DNA from: Edaphochlamys debaryana
Taxonomy: Eukaryota > Chlorophyta > Chlorophyceae > Chlamydomonadales
DNA: 64,000 nt
Assembly (NCBI GenBank): GCA_016858145.1
Contig: JAEHOE010000002.1
Span: 2,666,001 to 2,730,000 of the forward strand
Direction: 5' to 3'
In this document: positions 46,048 to 57,583 of the stretch, piece after piece
Layout of the letters: each line of letters starts with the position of its first letter
How positions within the stretch are numbered: position 1 is the stretch's first letter
Program-made: the position numbers and the translations under genes
The notes under the pieces: model-generated
Database searches by the model: none
Told to the model about the DNA's origin: nothing
What the model saw: the letters and a program-made list of their open reading frames with translations, nothing else

Positions 46048-49000
46048 ATGTCAACTGCGTCGCCGCATAAACACGCGCATACTCGCAGAAACTTGCCCAT
46101 GACGACCCCGCTCGCAAGGCAGTGCCCGGGCTGCCGGAGCGAGTTCATCAACAGCGGGTACCTGTGGTTTGACAATGGCAAGGCAAGATCGTGGGCCTGG
46201 CTGCGACAGGAACTCTCAGTATTGTGCCCTGGCTCAGCAAACAACGCGCCTCGCAGGCCGTGCTCTGCTGCAACAAGCGATGCGCGATGCGGGCGCAGCG
46301 TCGCCTGCAGGAGCTGCGAGGAGGCGCGTCGCTGTCTCGCAAGGTTCGTGTCTTGCTTCGCACGATAGCCAACGAACGTCACGTTCTGCGCCGCGGCCCT
46401 CGCCTCGAGCTGATGTCAGGCAATCACACGGGCACGCCACCCCGCAACCCTAACTCCCACTCCACAGCCCCGCGCCCCCGCCACCTCGCCGCCCCCCGAC
46501 GATGTGCCTATCGAGGCGGAGACCGGCTGGGCCAGTCTGAGCGCTGAGGTGCTGTCGATGGTGGGGGCGCGGCTGGATGGCCTGCGCGACCGCGTGGCAG
46601 CGGCGCTGGTGTGCCGGCACTGGCGGGAGCAGCTGACCAGGGGTGGGCACAGCGGCGGGGGCACAAGGGGCGGGCGTCTAAGGCGGGACGACAGGATCGA
46701 GACTGCAGAATGTTAGCTTTCTGGGGCACATAGACATGCAACTTGCAGATGCGCCGCGGGGGCAGAAGGGCGCCCTCCGTCCTCACCCACTGATCCTGCT
46801 GCTCCTGCCCCCAAATCTGCACCCGCAGGCGCCAGCCATGCTCACCTGGAGCTTGCCGACAGTGACGGCTCCGCGGGATCCGTGGAGGCGGCGGTGGGGG
46901 TGCTGCACAGCGGGCGGGTGCTGATGCCGCAGGTGGGCGGGCGGGGGCCGCGGGGCGGGGGCCGCGGACAGGGGTTGCGTGTGGGTGCCGCACAAGAGCA
47001 CGGAAATTGAATGTCCCCTCTTGATAGCAACCTTAAACATGCTTTCTGGCTGCCCTCCCAACCCCTTACCGCATGCCCCCACGATCCTTTGTCCAGGTGT
47101 GGTGTGTGGACGTGTCGGTGCCCTGGCGCTGCCGCGACCCGGACCCGCTGCTGAGGCAGGTGCACGCCCTCAGCCGCTGGACGCAGCTGCAGAGCCTCAG
47201 CATGGCGTGGGTGAGGCGGGGTTCAGGGATTGGACCTGAGCCATAGGACTGTGTTCAGGGCTGCTCGTGTAAAGGCCAGGGAACGCGTAGGCGCGGTAAT
47301 TAGCCGGCCGGTCGTAGATACGGAACCGAAAGCCCTGGGAGTCCGAAGCCCGACCCATATGGATGGATGGATGCATCCCGACCCATCCCGAACCCGTTAC
47401 GTTTGTGTCACCATAGGACTGTGTGTGCTTGCTCTTATCCCTGGAGGGCCGGGCCGTCGCCCCCCAACGTAGGACATCCCGGCTGCCGAAGCCGCCGCCG
47501 CCGAGACCGCCGCCACGGCCGCAGCCGTTGCCCGCCACCTCACCAAGCAACGCCTCACAGTCTCTGACTCTTTGAGGGCCCTGGCCTCCTCTCCAGAAGA
47601 CGGTCGCCAACCCGCGGTCCTGTCTGCGCTGTGCCTGGGGGCGCTGGGCCGACTGACGGGCCTGCGCCGCCTGTCCCTGGCCGCCCGGCTGAGCGGCGGG
47701 AAGGACACGAGCAACGAGGCGCTAGGGCCCCCTGGCGTGGGCGCAGGGCTGTACGCCCTGTCCACCCTGACGAGGCTGACGGAGCTGGAGCTGCTGCAGC
47801 CGCCGCCTGCGGGCCGGGGCGTCGAGCCTGGCGACCGGCCGGTGGGTTGTTGGTGGTTGGCGGTTGGTGGTTAGCGGTTGCCCAAGATTCGTCAGCACAG
47901 ATGCTCCCCGCAGAGTGGTGCGGCCACGTGCCTGTCTCACTGTGTCGCCTCTTCATGCCCTCTGCCGCAGGTCTGGAGCCACCTGGATGCACACCTGTCT
48001 GCCCTGACCGCGCTCCGCTCGCTCAACATCTCCGCCGAGTTCGCTTCGCCGCCGCTGCTGGAGGGTCTCCAGGCCTGCAGCCGCCTCACGCGCCTCATCC
48101 TAACCGACGTTGACGCGGTCGAGTACGACGAGTGAGCCGCTTTATAATCCTGCTGGCTGCAACATGAGTGCGTTTGTCCGGTGGCAGCTGCTGACTGTCC
48201 ACGGATCTGAAGAGGTGTTGGTAGATAGGACCCCCCTGGTGATGCATGTCAAGAAGAGACCGCGAACCGCCATCCCTTCTGCGCAACCCTCATTGATCTG
48301 CAGGTGGCACTTCGACGGGGACGAGTGGCGTTACCATGAGTGGGGCCAAACGGCAGATGCGCTGGGAGCTCTGACGGTGAGCAGGGGAGGATGTGCGGGA
48401 AACCGGGAACTCAGCCCTGCCGACTGCGCCAGGGGGGAGCTGGGCAACTCCTTAGGGTTGCACCTGGGGGCCTGTGAGTAACCCTCTAGAGACCAGTGTT
48501 TATTCAAATGTCAGGTGCACCACATATCTGTTGCGGACCCTCGCCACCCTAATGCATGCGCGGCATAGCACCTCACCCCTGCTCCTCAGTCCTCACCCCT
48601 GTCTTCCTGCCCTTCATCCCCTGCTTGCAGCAACTTCGCCTCCTGAGTGTGACCTTCGCACCGGTCAGACGCTTTACCTCGGGCCACAACGCAACTCGGT
48701 GAGGAGGGTAGGACCGACGGGCGCCAATCCTCGAGATGTCACTCCCTTCAGCACCCTCCCCGGCCCCAGCCCCAGCCCCTGACCACCACGTGCACGTCCG
48801 CCGGGCACGGGCGCCAATCCTCAAACGGAAGACACCCACCGCAATCCACCATCGTGCGCCTCCGCCCCGAACGCTCCCCGCCGCAGGATGCTGACGAAGC
48901 TGGCCGAGGCCCTGCACACCCTCAGCGCCAGCCAGGCCCAGGCCCAGGCCCAGCAGGCCCAGGCCCAGCAGGCCCAGGCCCAGGCCCAGGCCGACGCCCA

Positions 49001-50881
49001 GGCGCAGGGCGGCCACGGCAGCCCGCAGCCGCATCCCGGCTCCGCTGGCTCCGCGCCCCGAGCGTCTCTCACCGGCGCCGCCTCTGATCCCGATGCGGAC
49101 GACGCTGCGCCCTGCGGCCCCCTCGACATTGAGATCGACCTCCGCCCCGCCCTGCCCACGTGGCCCAGCGCCGACCCGCCCTCCAGTCTCAGCCACGACG
49201 AGAGGTACTACTGGAGAAGGGCTGCACTTGAGGCCCCGCAGGTGGAGATGGATGAGCAGATGCTGAGTGGGCTGGCCGCGCTGACGAGCATGCGGCGCTT
49301 GGGGCTCTGTTTCGACCGCGGAGAGGCAGCGAACCTTGCCATGTGAGTGAACGTGGACAGGGCATGCACAGGAGGGCCGAGGGACTGACGTGGACTGAAT
49401 GTAATTTAGAGCTGGACATCAGTGGGCTTGCGTTTGGCATTCACAAGGTCCGAACTGTACGGCTAATTGCAAGGGGCCGCCGCCTTTGAGCGATCCGTAT
49501 ACGCTGTGAGGCCCTTTGAAATTTCATAGACGTGCCGCCGATTAGGCTTCTGTGGCTGGCTCGGTACAGGCCCCAGTCCATAGGATACGATACCCGGTGC
49601 CTTAGTACTGATCGCAACTCACCGCATGCCATGCCTCTCCCGCCCTCCGCCCCTCCCTCCCTCGCTCCCCAGGCTTAGCATGCTCACGCGCCTCACGCGG
49701 CTGGCCCTGTGCTGCGCCCCCAGCCTCCGCAACCCGGAGCTTACGGCGACGGACGTGCTGCAGCTTACGTCGAGCCTGCCGCACCTCGCCTCCCTGGCGG
49801 TCGCGCTCCCCGCGGACTGCCTCGACGCCGCCGCCCTGCAGCCCCTCAGGCGCTGCTCCGCCCTGACCCGCCTCGACCTCACCGTGCACCCGTACGAACG
49901 GCAGGTGCCGTACAGCCGCGACGAGGTACGGCAACAGCTGCTGGAGCTGGGTGCCCGCGAGTTCGGTTCGGGGCCCGGCGGACTGGCGGCCGCGGGGGGG
50001 GCAGTCGTACCCGAACCCGAACCCTATGGGCGGATGTGGTGACGGCGGTGGACCAATGCCTCGACAATATGATATGGTTTCAGACGCTGGATGTTACGCA
50101 CCGGGGCAACGCGCATGAGGTGGTTCGCATCCTTCGTGACTACGGCCGGAGCGTATGGTGGCAATGCTACACGACAGTGCTGGCGGAGGCCGCTGACCCC
50201 AGTGACGTCATCGCGGTGTCGGTGGCAACGGGAAGAGAGTTCAGAGCAGCCATGCCCGTCATCCCAGCATGGATCATTCTGAACATGGAAGATCGAGCTC
50301 GAGAGACCGACACCCACGCCGCCGCTGCGGCCGTGTGGCTAGCCGAATCCACGTTCACTTCATCGGAGCTTGCGGCGCTCGAGGCGGCTGCCTCCAAAGC
50401 AACCGAACTTGCGTTGGCGAAGCGAGTACCGGTCCATGAGCTGCAGATCGCGGATCTGTACGAGCTGCGGAAGCTGCTCGTACGGGACGAGATCGTCAAG
50501 GGTGCGGTGTTCCGCGTGGGTGCGATCGTGCCGCCCAGCCTTCAGGAGCTCAAGCTCTGCGGCTTTGAGGGCCTGTGCTTCGGCACTGCCGCTTCGGACG
50601 CTGCTTCGGACGCTGCCGGGGCCGGGGCCCGCCCGGATGGGCGGCGGCTTGCGGCCATGCCGCGTCTTCGCAGCCTTGAGATCAAGGTGGCGACCGGGGA
50701 GGCGGGTGGCGAGGTGACGGAAGCCGTGATGGCGTGGGCGGCGGAGCAGGGCGCAGCGCCATCGCTGCAGGCTGCAGATGTGAGGGTGGAGGCCTGGGAG
50801 GGCGTGCCGGAGGGGGGAAGGGTGGACGGCTCATCGCGGCGGCGCCTCTACGCCGCCGTTGCCGCTGGTACCCCGGTCTGA
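46048..50881 (+). CDS. F-box / leucine-rich-repeat protein (copy B, full length)
   Basis: Probable substrate-recognition subunit of an SCF ubiquitin ligase. Twelve phase-exact exons: 46048-46182, 46257-46343, 46468-46642, 46829-46932, 47097-47210, 47473-47841, 47971-48131, 48304-48376, 48631-48698, 48887-49342, 49673-49925, 50084-50881; 930 aa. N-terminal Cys module (CPGCRSEF and LCCNKRCAM, a possible zinc site) joined across a GC-AG intron (AAG|GCAAGA). F-box: LSAEVLSMVGARLDGLRDRV with LVCRHWREQL. LRR segments include LGRLTGLRRLSLA, LSTLTRLTELELL, LTALRSLNIS, CSRLTRLILTDV, LSMLTRLTRLALC and CSALTRLDLTV. A Gln-Ala repeat (about 48926-49000) interrupts them. The TGA at 48133 lies in the intron after GTGAGC, not at the end. 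The last exon (266 codons) joins through GAG|GTACGG to TTTCAG. Confidence 0.85.
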
Positions 50882-52538
50882 GTGCCGGACTGCCGGCCGG
50901 CGCCTCGCATGCACCAAGCCGGGCCAGGGGCAGGGGCTAGGGCAGTAAGGGTTGTGCAGGTGCAGATGGTGGCCGCATAGCGATTCGGGGGAAGGAAGAC
51001 TAGAGAGGTAGCCGGGGGACCACCACTGCGGTATGAGTGCCGCGGCAGCACCACAAACCATGGGGTGTGGGCCTGGCTACCCCCAGCGTAAGACGCAAGA
51101 GGTACGGTAGCAGGTGACCGGGAGGACTAGGCAGGCTAGTTGCAGTGCATATGGGTGCAGGGGCGTTGGGGGGCCTTGTGCGCGGGGCATGGTAAGGTCA
51201 AGTGAGGTGAGAAGGCTGCGACGATGAGGGGACGAGGCCCGGAGGCGATTTGCGGCGGTCATGGGAGTTGCGGTGTGCGGTGGGTGCACACAGTTGATCC
51301 GCAGGCCGCAGATAGAGACACGCGAGATGATTTCTACGAATTGTGTGATGGATGGGTGGGGTCAGCATTTCGTTGGTGCTCAATTGGGCGGGGGAGAGAG
51401 GCGGTGAGGCCTGGTGCAGGGAGGTGGAGGCAGGCTCAGGTGGCCACAACTCAGTGTTGCTATCTTAGTCGATAAGTCGTCTCGGAGTCGTCTGGAATCG
51501 ACTAACAGTTCTGATTTGGGATGGTTAGTCGACGGGTGTTGCCGTCAGGCAGGACGCCGACAGGTAGGGGTGGGACCGACGGCGCTGCTGGACGCTGAGG
51601 GAGGCCAGAAGCAACTGCAAGCCTGGCACAGGGCTGGATGCATGGAACCTTGGCCAGGAGGAAACGTCCAGAGACAAACGGTGGAGAGGTCCCCGGAGTG
51701 GGGCCTGGCGGGAGATCACATGTGCCACAGCGCCAGAGGCCAGCGTACCGTTGGCCCCGCGATTGCCGCGAAGAGCACGGCCATGCGACCCCAGAGTGCC
51801 TGCTGTGCCCCGTAACACACGGTACCACCCCGGCCCGCGTGCCTATGGCCCCTAACAGCACCTCGACCAGTCTGAGGCGGGTGTCACACCAGCACGGCGC
51901 TGGGGCACAGGGGCACAGGGTCCTCGGTGGTGGCGAGCGCTCACGGAGCCCCGCGCGTCTCTGACCTCCTGTCAGCGCCCTAGGACGACATAATGAGGGA
52001 CGACATAATGGCTCATCCAGATTGGAGGGTGGTGATAAAAGAGTAGAGCAGAAGAGTAGAGCAGCTAAGTTTACGGTAATGCCCCTAGGGAACTTGAACA
52101 GCAATGCGGGTGGCTACCGGCTGTTGACTTGATGCGCTGCACTGGGTTTTAGCGTTTTACACAAGCACTCCGTTGCCCCTGCCCTGCGCGGAACCCCTCC
52201 CTCGGCGGCGTGCGCGAACAGCCCAGAAACCCGTCAACCGCTTGCGCGAAGCAGAAATAGTTGTGTGGAGGGGTGCGCGAAACTGATCCGAAATGCCTTG
52301 CCGCCGGGGGTGCGCGGTGGTTACCAGCATGTACGGCACCATTACGTAGGCCCCAGAGCCCCGAAGTCAAGGCAATCGAGGTGTTCCCCGAGCGGCCCTC
52401 CCCTCTCCCCTGGGATGCACAGGCGCGACCACAAGCCCCGCGCGAGCACTCACTCCCCGCCCCCCCCCCGCCGACCTCCACCACCAACCACCTCCAGCGC
52501 CCGCCCGCGCCAACCCCCTACCGTTCAACCGCCAACCG
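50882..52538. other. Convergent 3' region, repeat-related
   Basis: 3' flanks of F-box copy B (plus) and ATP12 (minus). The first 760 bp match the ceramide synthase 3' flank in ordered blocks. An inverted TTAGTCGAT/ATCGACTAA pair lies at about 51466-51500, and a direct ACGACATAATG repeat near 51983-52010. No gene seen. Confidence 0.55.
52157..52161 (-). promoter_or_regulatory. Candidate TGTAA polyadenylation signal for ATP12
   Basis: TGTAA on the minus strand about 380 nt past the ATP12 stop. Confidence 0.4.
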
Positions 52539-54802
52539 CTACCGTACGGACAGCAGCCGTACGAACAGCGACGGGCCCATGACGCGGCTGCTCAGATCCG
52601 TCTCGTCCAGATCGTGCCCCGCCTCCACGCGGCCCCATTCCTCCGCCTGGAAGTCCTCCTCGAGCCGTGCCGCCGCCAGCGCCGCCACCGGCGTCACGTG
52701 GCCCCGTACGAGCGCCGCCGCGATGACGAACGACTTGCACGTGCTCGTCAGCTGCTCCACGGCCGCCAGGTTCCAGGAATCCAGGCCTGCGGCGTACGGC
52801 AGGAAGGTGCGGGAAGGCGAGGCGGGTGGGACGGGGGTTTCGACAGGGAGCGCGGTTGGCGATCCGTGCCTGCCTAGGTCAGTGAGATGCCATGGCCAAC
52901 TGCCTGAGGGAACCGTCTGGCGACCTCGCACATGAACCCTCGGGCCCCCCTGCGGCGAACCCCCCCACCCCAAGCCCCCATTTCCCTCCCCGAAGCTTGC
53001 CACCCCGGGCCCGCCCCACCCCAGACCCGCCCCAGGCCCACCCTGCAGCCAGGCCCACCCCACCCCACCCCACCCCGGGCCCACCCTCAGCCAGGCCCAT
53101 CCCGGCCCACCCCGGGCCCACCCTGCAGCCAGGCCCGCACGCTCTCCACCAGCTCATCTGTCTGCGGGCTGCCGTCGATGCTGGAGGACTGCAGGAAGCG
53201 CCAGCCCAGGTCCGCGTGCAGAGCATCCAGAATGGGGCCAAACACCTGCCGGACAGCATCGGACAGGGTCGGAAAGGGTCGGACCGAGTCGGACAGCAAC
53301 GGACAGAAGCCGGACCGGACCGGATCGGACTGGACTGACTGGGAAGGGACCAGGGACATGTGCGTCAGGGTCACAACTACGGCACCAACTGTCAACTGTC
53401 CATGTTCTGGGGATTTGTCACGTGAACTGCACCGCCTGCCGTGCGACCCTCCCGGCCAAGCCCACGGGGTCCCTGCCGTACCCTGCCGTACCTTGCGCTG
53501 CCTCCGCTGCAGCGCGCCCTCCTCGTATAGGCAGCATGCGGTGTCTGTGTGGACGTAGTTGAGGATGTGGGAGATGACCTTCTCGCGGGGGCGGGGCTGC
53601 GGGGAGGAGACAGCGGAATCAGGCTGGGGAGGTCATGAGGCCCCGGGTGTGGCGTCCGCCGGTAACGGCAGTCTGCCAGCGCCGTGCAGGCACGTCGTGT
53701 GGTGCGGCTAGCACTTCCCAACGCCGGTTGTGACTGGGTGTGACTCAGCCTTTTGCAGGCCTCCGTCTGAAGCGCCCAGCCTGAGGCCCCCATAGCATCT
53801 TTCGGCTGTCGAGAGATCATGCATGGGCCGCGGGGTCGGAGCTGGTGGCCTGCATGAGCTGCATGCGTAGCCTGTGGATCCTGGATCCAGCAATCCTCAG
53901 GGTGGGCCTTCATGAGCTGCATCCCTTGCGGACCAGGCGTTGCCAGCCACGGCCGAGAAGAGCCGCAACGCGAGCGCCACCCCACCTGGAATCGCCTCAA
54001 TCGAGTACCCCTCATCCCACCTGGGATCCGCAATCCAAACCCTTTCGCCCCCACCTGGTCCAGGGCATGGGCCACCAGCGACATGAGCGGCATGGTGTGC
54101 AGCTGGGGCTTGCCCTTCTCCTGTGTTGAGGAAACGGAGGAAGGGGAGGGGGGCCGTGGGGCGTCAAGCTGGGGCTTGCCCTTCTCCTGTGATCAGAAAG
54201 AAGGCGGAGGAGGTAGGAGCCGGGCGGGGGGGGGGGGTGAGCAGGAGCCTAAAGAGCGGGTCGTGGGCCGCAGCTTCGCACAGACGGCATTGAGGTTGCG
54301 GACTCGCGGAGCAGAGGTATGGTGGTGATGTGGTGTGTGTTTGTGCGTGTGTGTGGGGGGTTAATTGTGGGGGAGGCAAGGCCGCACCTGCCACTCCCAC
54401 TCGGCCGCGACCGCCAGGGCCAGGGGCATGGTGGGCATGAGCGCGAGGTGCTTCCCGGGCGTCTTGACGGGCTTGGCGTCTAGCATGACTTGGAAACCGG
54501 CCTACAGGTACAAGTGAGGGAGAGGATGTGCGGGTTCGAAGAGGAGAAGGCAATGGAATTCCGGGGGAATGACGGGGTGGGGCGGGGCGAGGCGTGGGGG
54601 CATGTCCGCGACCCACCCCATCCTTGGCCGGCACCACGTGCGCCTGCTTGTAGAACCGGGCGGGCTTCTTGTCTAGTATGGATGCTGCGGTATGAGCTTC
54701 GCGCGAGATGAATAGGTGGGGAAGCAGCGCCGACAGATGGGCGAGACGCGATGGTCGCGAGCTGCTGGGCAAGAGCAGCTCCGCTAGGCCCCGTGCTGCC
54801 AT
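52539..54802 (-). CDS. ATP12: Mitochondrial F1-ATPase assembly factor ATP12 (ATPAF2)
   Basis: Chaperone that binds the F1 alpha subunit during ATP synthase assembly in the mitochondrial matrix. Exons (minus): 54617-54802, 54388-54501, 54055-54120, 53492-53596, 53122-53245, 52539-52786; about 280 aa with consistent phases. The N-terminus (MAARGLAELLLPSSSRPSRL) is a credible mitochondrial presequence. The ATP12 blocks follow in order: RFYKQAHVV, GFQVMLDAKPVKTPGKHLAL, ALAVAAEWEWQ, MPLMSLVAHALDQ, KVISHILNYVHTDTACC, ALHADLGWRF and LAAVEQLTSTCKSFVIAAALV, ending EEWGRVEAGHDLDETDL. Divergent from mitochondrial uS14 across 353 bp. Exons 3 and 5 have duplicated edges in the neighbouring introns. Confidence 0.92.
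53036..53137 (-). repeat. Repeated donor edge of ATP12 exon 5
   Basis: The exon-end/donor segment (minus GGCCTGGCTGCAGGGTGGGCC, 53115-53137) recurs at 53036-53057 and, with a 1-bp gap, at about 53079-53098. Confidence 0.8.
54101..54191 (-). repeat. Duplicated acceptor edge of ATP12 exon 3
   Basis: A 25-bp segment containing CACAG and the exon start (EKGKPQ) is identical at 54101-54125 (used) and 54167-54191 (upstream in transcript sense). Confidence 0.9.
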
Positions 54803-55155
54803 GACTGAGTGCTGGAACGAATGTTGTTGTTTGTGAATGCGGGGTATGAGTCCGCGACACGCACCGAGAGGACCCCTTGCATGCCGAACTCCACGCTGCA
54901 TCGCGCTGCACGAAACCCCCGTCCATAGGCCACAGCGCCACCCCACAAACCGCACACTGTACCGCGCTCTGGTCCAGGCACACACACTTTCCCTAAACAC
55001 CACGCCGTGTTGCCATCCATCCTGATTCGGCACCGTGTCTCGGCGAGGGCGCGCCATATAGGTCTTCCTCTGGATATTGAGACACCGACTGTAGCTGTAG
55101 AGGACAATAAGCAATCCTTGTCTCACCTCACCGCTGCCAGCCGAAACACAGCGAA
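54803..55155. promoter_or_regulatory. Shared divergent promoter of ATP12 and mitochondrial uS14
   Basis: Only 353 bp separate the two start codons, and both products act in mitochondria. No TATA box is evident. Confidence 0.6.
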
Positions 55156-55494
55156 ATGAAGTTCAAGCTCCCTCAATACCAATTCATCCTAGGGCAGCGG
55201 GGAAACGTGAAAGACCATATGCGACGCATGCTGGTGCAGGAGCACGAGGTGGACCGCAGCGTCTTCAAGGCCATGGTCACGGACCGCACGCTGCCGCTGG
55301 ATATGCGGCTGCAGGTGCAGCGTCTGTTTGAGACGGAGGTGCCAAAGGATTCAGCGGCGACCCGGGTGGTCAACCGGTGCGTGCTGACCGGCCGTGCCCG
55401 AGGAGTCTGGCGCTTTGCCCGGATGTCCCGCATCATGATTCGGCAGCTAGCACACCAGGGCCAGCTGCCCGGTGTGTCCAAGGCCTCGTGGTAA
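55156..55494 (+). CDS. RPS14: Mitochondrial ribosomal protein uS14 (RPS14)
   Basis: Small-subunit protein of the mitochondrial ribosome. Single exon, 112 aa. The C-terminal half has the uS14 signature almost intact: RCVLTGRARGVWRFARMSR followed by LAHQGQLPGVSKASW. No zinc-binding Cys set, as expected for the Cys-less organelle form. Length is close to that of bacterial/organellar S14. The start ATG at 55156 follows an A-rich GCGAA context. The only intronless gene in the window and, being encoded in the nucleus, probably a product of mitochondrial gene transfer. Divergent from ATP12. Confidence 0.95.
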   Translation: MKFKLPQYQFILGQRGNVKDHMRRMLVQEHEVDRSVFKAMVTDRTLPLDMRLQVQRLFETEVPKDSAATRVVNRCVLTGRARGVWRFARMSRIMIRQLAHQGQLPGVSKASW

Positions 55495-57583
55495 AGACAC
55501 AAGTAATGACTGTGCTTGAAGGGCGGGGGTGCAAGGGTAGGGGCATCCAAGGAGAGAGGGGAAGGGAGCTTGGTGTGTGGGGTGGGGGTGGGGGTGGAAA
55601 AGGGGTAAGGACACCCAGGCCCAGGGCCTGTAGTGGTGCCGTGGATTTCTGTGCACATAGATAACACTGGCAGTCCTCTAAGGTTGCTGTTGTGCGTGCT
55701 GTGGGGCTTAGCGCCGGCCCCTTGTGGGCTCCCAGGCGGGATCGCTTTGTCCGCTGCACTGGGTACGCAAAGGTGGCGCTGCAGTAGCGCCACAACGTAG
55801 GACCCAGTCCTGGGAGGAGGCAGCTGTGTTGACCCCCACCCAAACGAACACTCGCATAGCAAGTAGCAGGACGGGGTTCGGCTTCATGGACAAGGTCTCG
55901 GCGCCGGGGCGCTGCGGATGGAGCTCATGACGTGATGAGGGCGCGTGCGCTGCTGAGTGCTGCTCAGTACTTGCGCCTGCGAGTGGTTGTTGAGTTGGTT
56001 TGAGCGGGTGGACGCCGTGGTGTGGGCGGTGTGCAGATGGCTGGTCTCCTGCAGACGGGGGCACACGCCCGGGATAGAGCCTGGGCTGCGCGAGGCGAGC
56101 ACCCAGGCCGGCAAGTCATCGGCCGGGGCCGGGGTGGCTGGGCGGGGGGATGCCGCCGTGGGGGGGGGGCTACATGGATGGTCTCTCCGGGCGGTAATGA
56201 TGTTGGAGGAGGGCAGAGCGATTGGGAGCCCCTGCAACTGCTTTGTTGCCATGCGCGGGGCGCCTGTGGCGGAGGAGTGTAACGCGGTTGAGAGGGGCCG
56301 CTTGGACTCTCGCCGGCAGCGCCTGCTGATACCGGTTCTACGAACCATGGCTACCTGTATGTCTAAAGGATTTGGGTTGAAAGGCCAGGGAAAGGCACGG
56401 AGCTGGGGGTGAGGTTGGCAGCCAAGCCACGCCGTTCAGCTGCCGTGCACCCGGCTGGGATCCCTCATTGTAACCACCGAGGCCTGGGGGAGGGCATAGC
56501 CTCCATGCAGTGCAGTAGCAACAGGGCTATCTAGCACTACACGGAGCGGTATGTAGTCGGGGATGCGGCTGAGAACGGCTACGCTTGAGTAATAACCGGC
56601 ATGCTGTTGCTGTCGACGATGTAGAGCTGTCCCGGTTACGTCTGGTCGGCCCAGGGGAAGGCTGGTGGTGGGCAGGGCGTGCCCTGAGGCGCCCAGGCTG
56701 TTCTGGTCTAAAGTATGAAGTGGAGTTGCCTCCTTTTTAAGTTGAGGCGATCTTGCGAGGGGGAAGGCTGGGACTTTCCGGGCCCACCTGGGCCCGGCGG
56801 GCTGGCATGTCCGAACCATTCCGCCTTTCTGAATCAGGCACAAAACTATCTTTTGTTGCACGACCAAATTCCTGCTGCAAGCTCGAGCTGCGTCACGAGG
56901 CACGCCCGCCGATGGACCGGCGATTGACAAGCCGGATGGCACGCCAGCAACCCTGCACCGTTAGACGCATCCTATGGGCGCGGCTGCATACAAGTGCTGC
57001 AGGGAGCAAGACGGTTTGTGGCTCTGCGGAACGCTGGTGGATTGCACGGTCGGATGGTGCCTGCGCGGCTTCGGTTCACTCCTTCTGTGTAACTATGCCC
57101 TGAAGATTGCTAGAGCGAGCGAGCGTGATGTAGACTTCGCGGTAGAGGCCACCGCGGCACTCTCGCATGGCATGAGGGGACACCAGTTTTGGGCTTGCAG
57201 CAGAGCCACATTGCGCAAGTGGGCTCGCAGAGAAGTTACCTGAATTAGATGTGGCTTCGGCTTTGATTCATGGCTCTTGAACGGCCGCGCTCGCTCGAGT
57301 CGAACCCCCCGCCGGGCCTGCACACGCTCGTTCCATCTGCGGAGAAGCCTCGACACCACACTGCTATGCCCTTTCGTTGGCGCGCCTATCCAGGTTCGTG
57401 CGGCCCAACTGCTGGTCTCGGTGCGCATATCGTACGGCGTTGTTGGAGTCGAGCCGAGCCGCCGCGCTATAAAGCGGGCCTCGTAGCGTGCAGAGCCAAT
57501 GCTAGGCGTGTCTAGACTCTGCTGGCAGCGGTTTTACAACGGACGGGCGCGAGCGAGGTCGAGCGTGTCAACGGCTGTGCGCC
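55495..57583. other. Intergenic, no gene supported
   Basis: 3' of RPS14 and promoter of haloperoxidase-like copy C. TGTAA occurs at 56278-56282. A short stretch near 56385-56420 weakly resembles 45850-45905. Minor ORFs here have no recognisable content. Confidence 0.5.
57468..57473 (+). promoter_or_regulatory. TATA box of haloperoxidase-like copy C
   Basis: GCTATAAAGC, 114 nt before the ATG. Equivalent element and spacing to copy A. Confidence 0.6.

Noticed and set aside
48133..48135. TGA at 48133 as the end of F-box copy B
   Set aside because: A GTGAGC donor just before it joins in phase to WHFDGDEW at 48304, and downstream exons keep LRR character in phase to 50881.
49709..50881. Separate 390-codon gene at the end of F-box copy B
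   Set aside because: Its first 120 codons are an out-of-frame reading of exon 49673-49925; an intron from GAG|GTACGG to TTTCAG joins the frames exactly.
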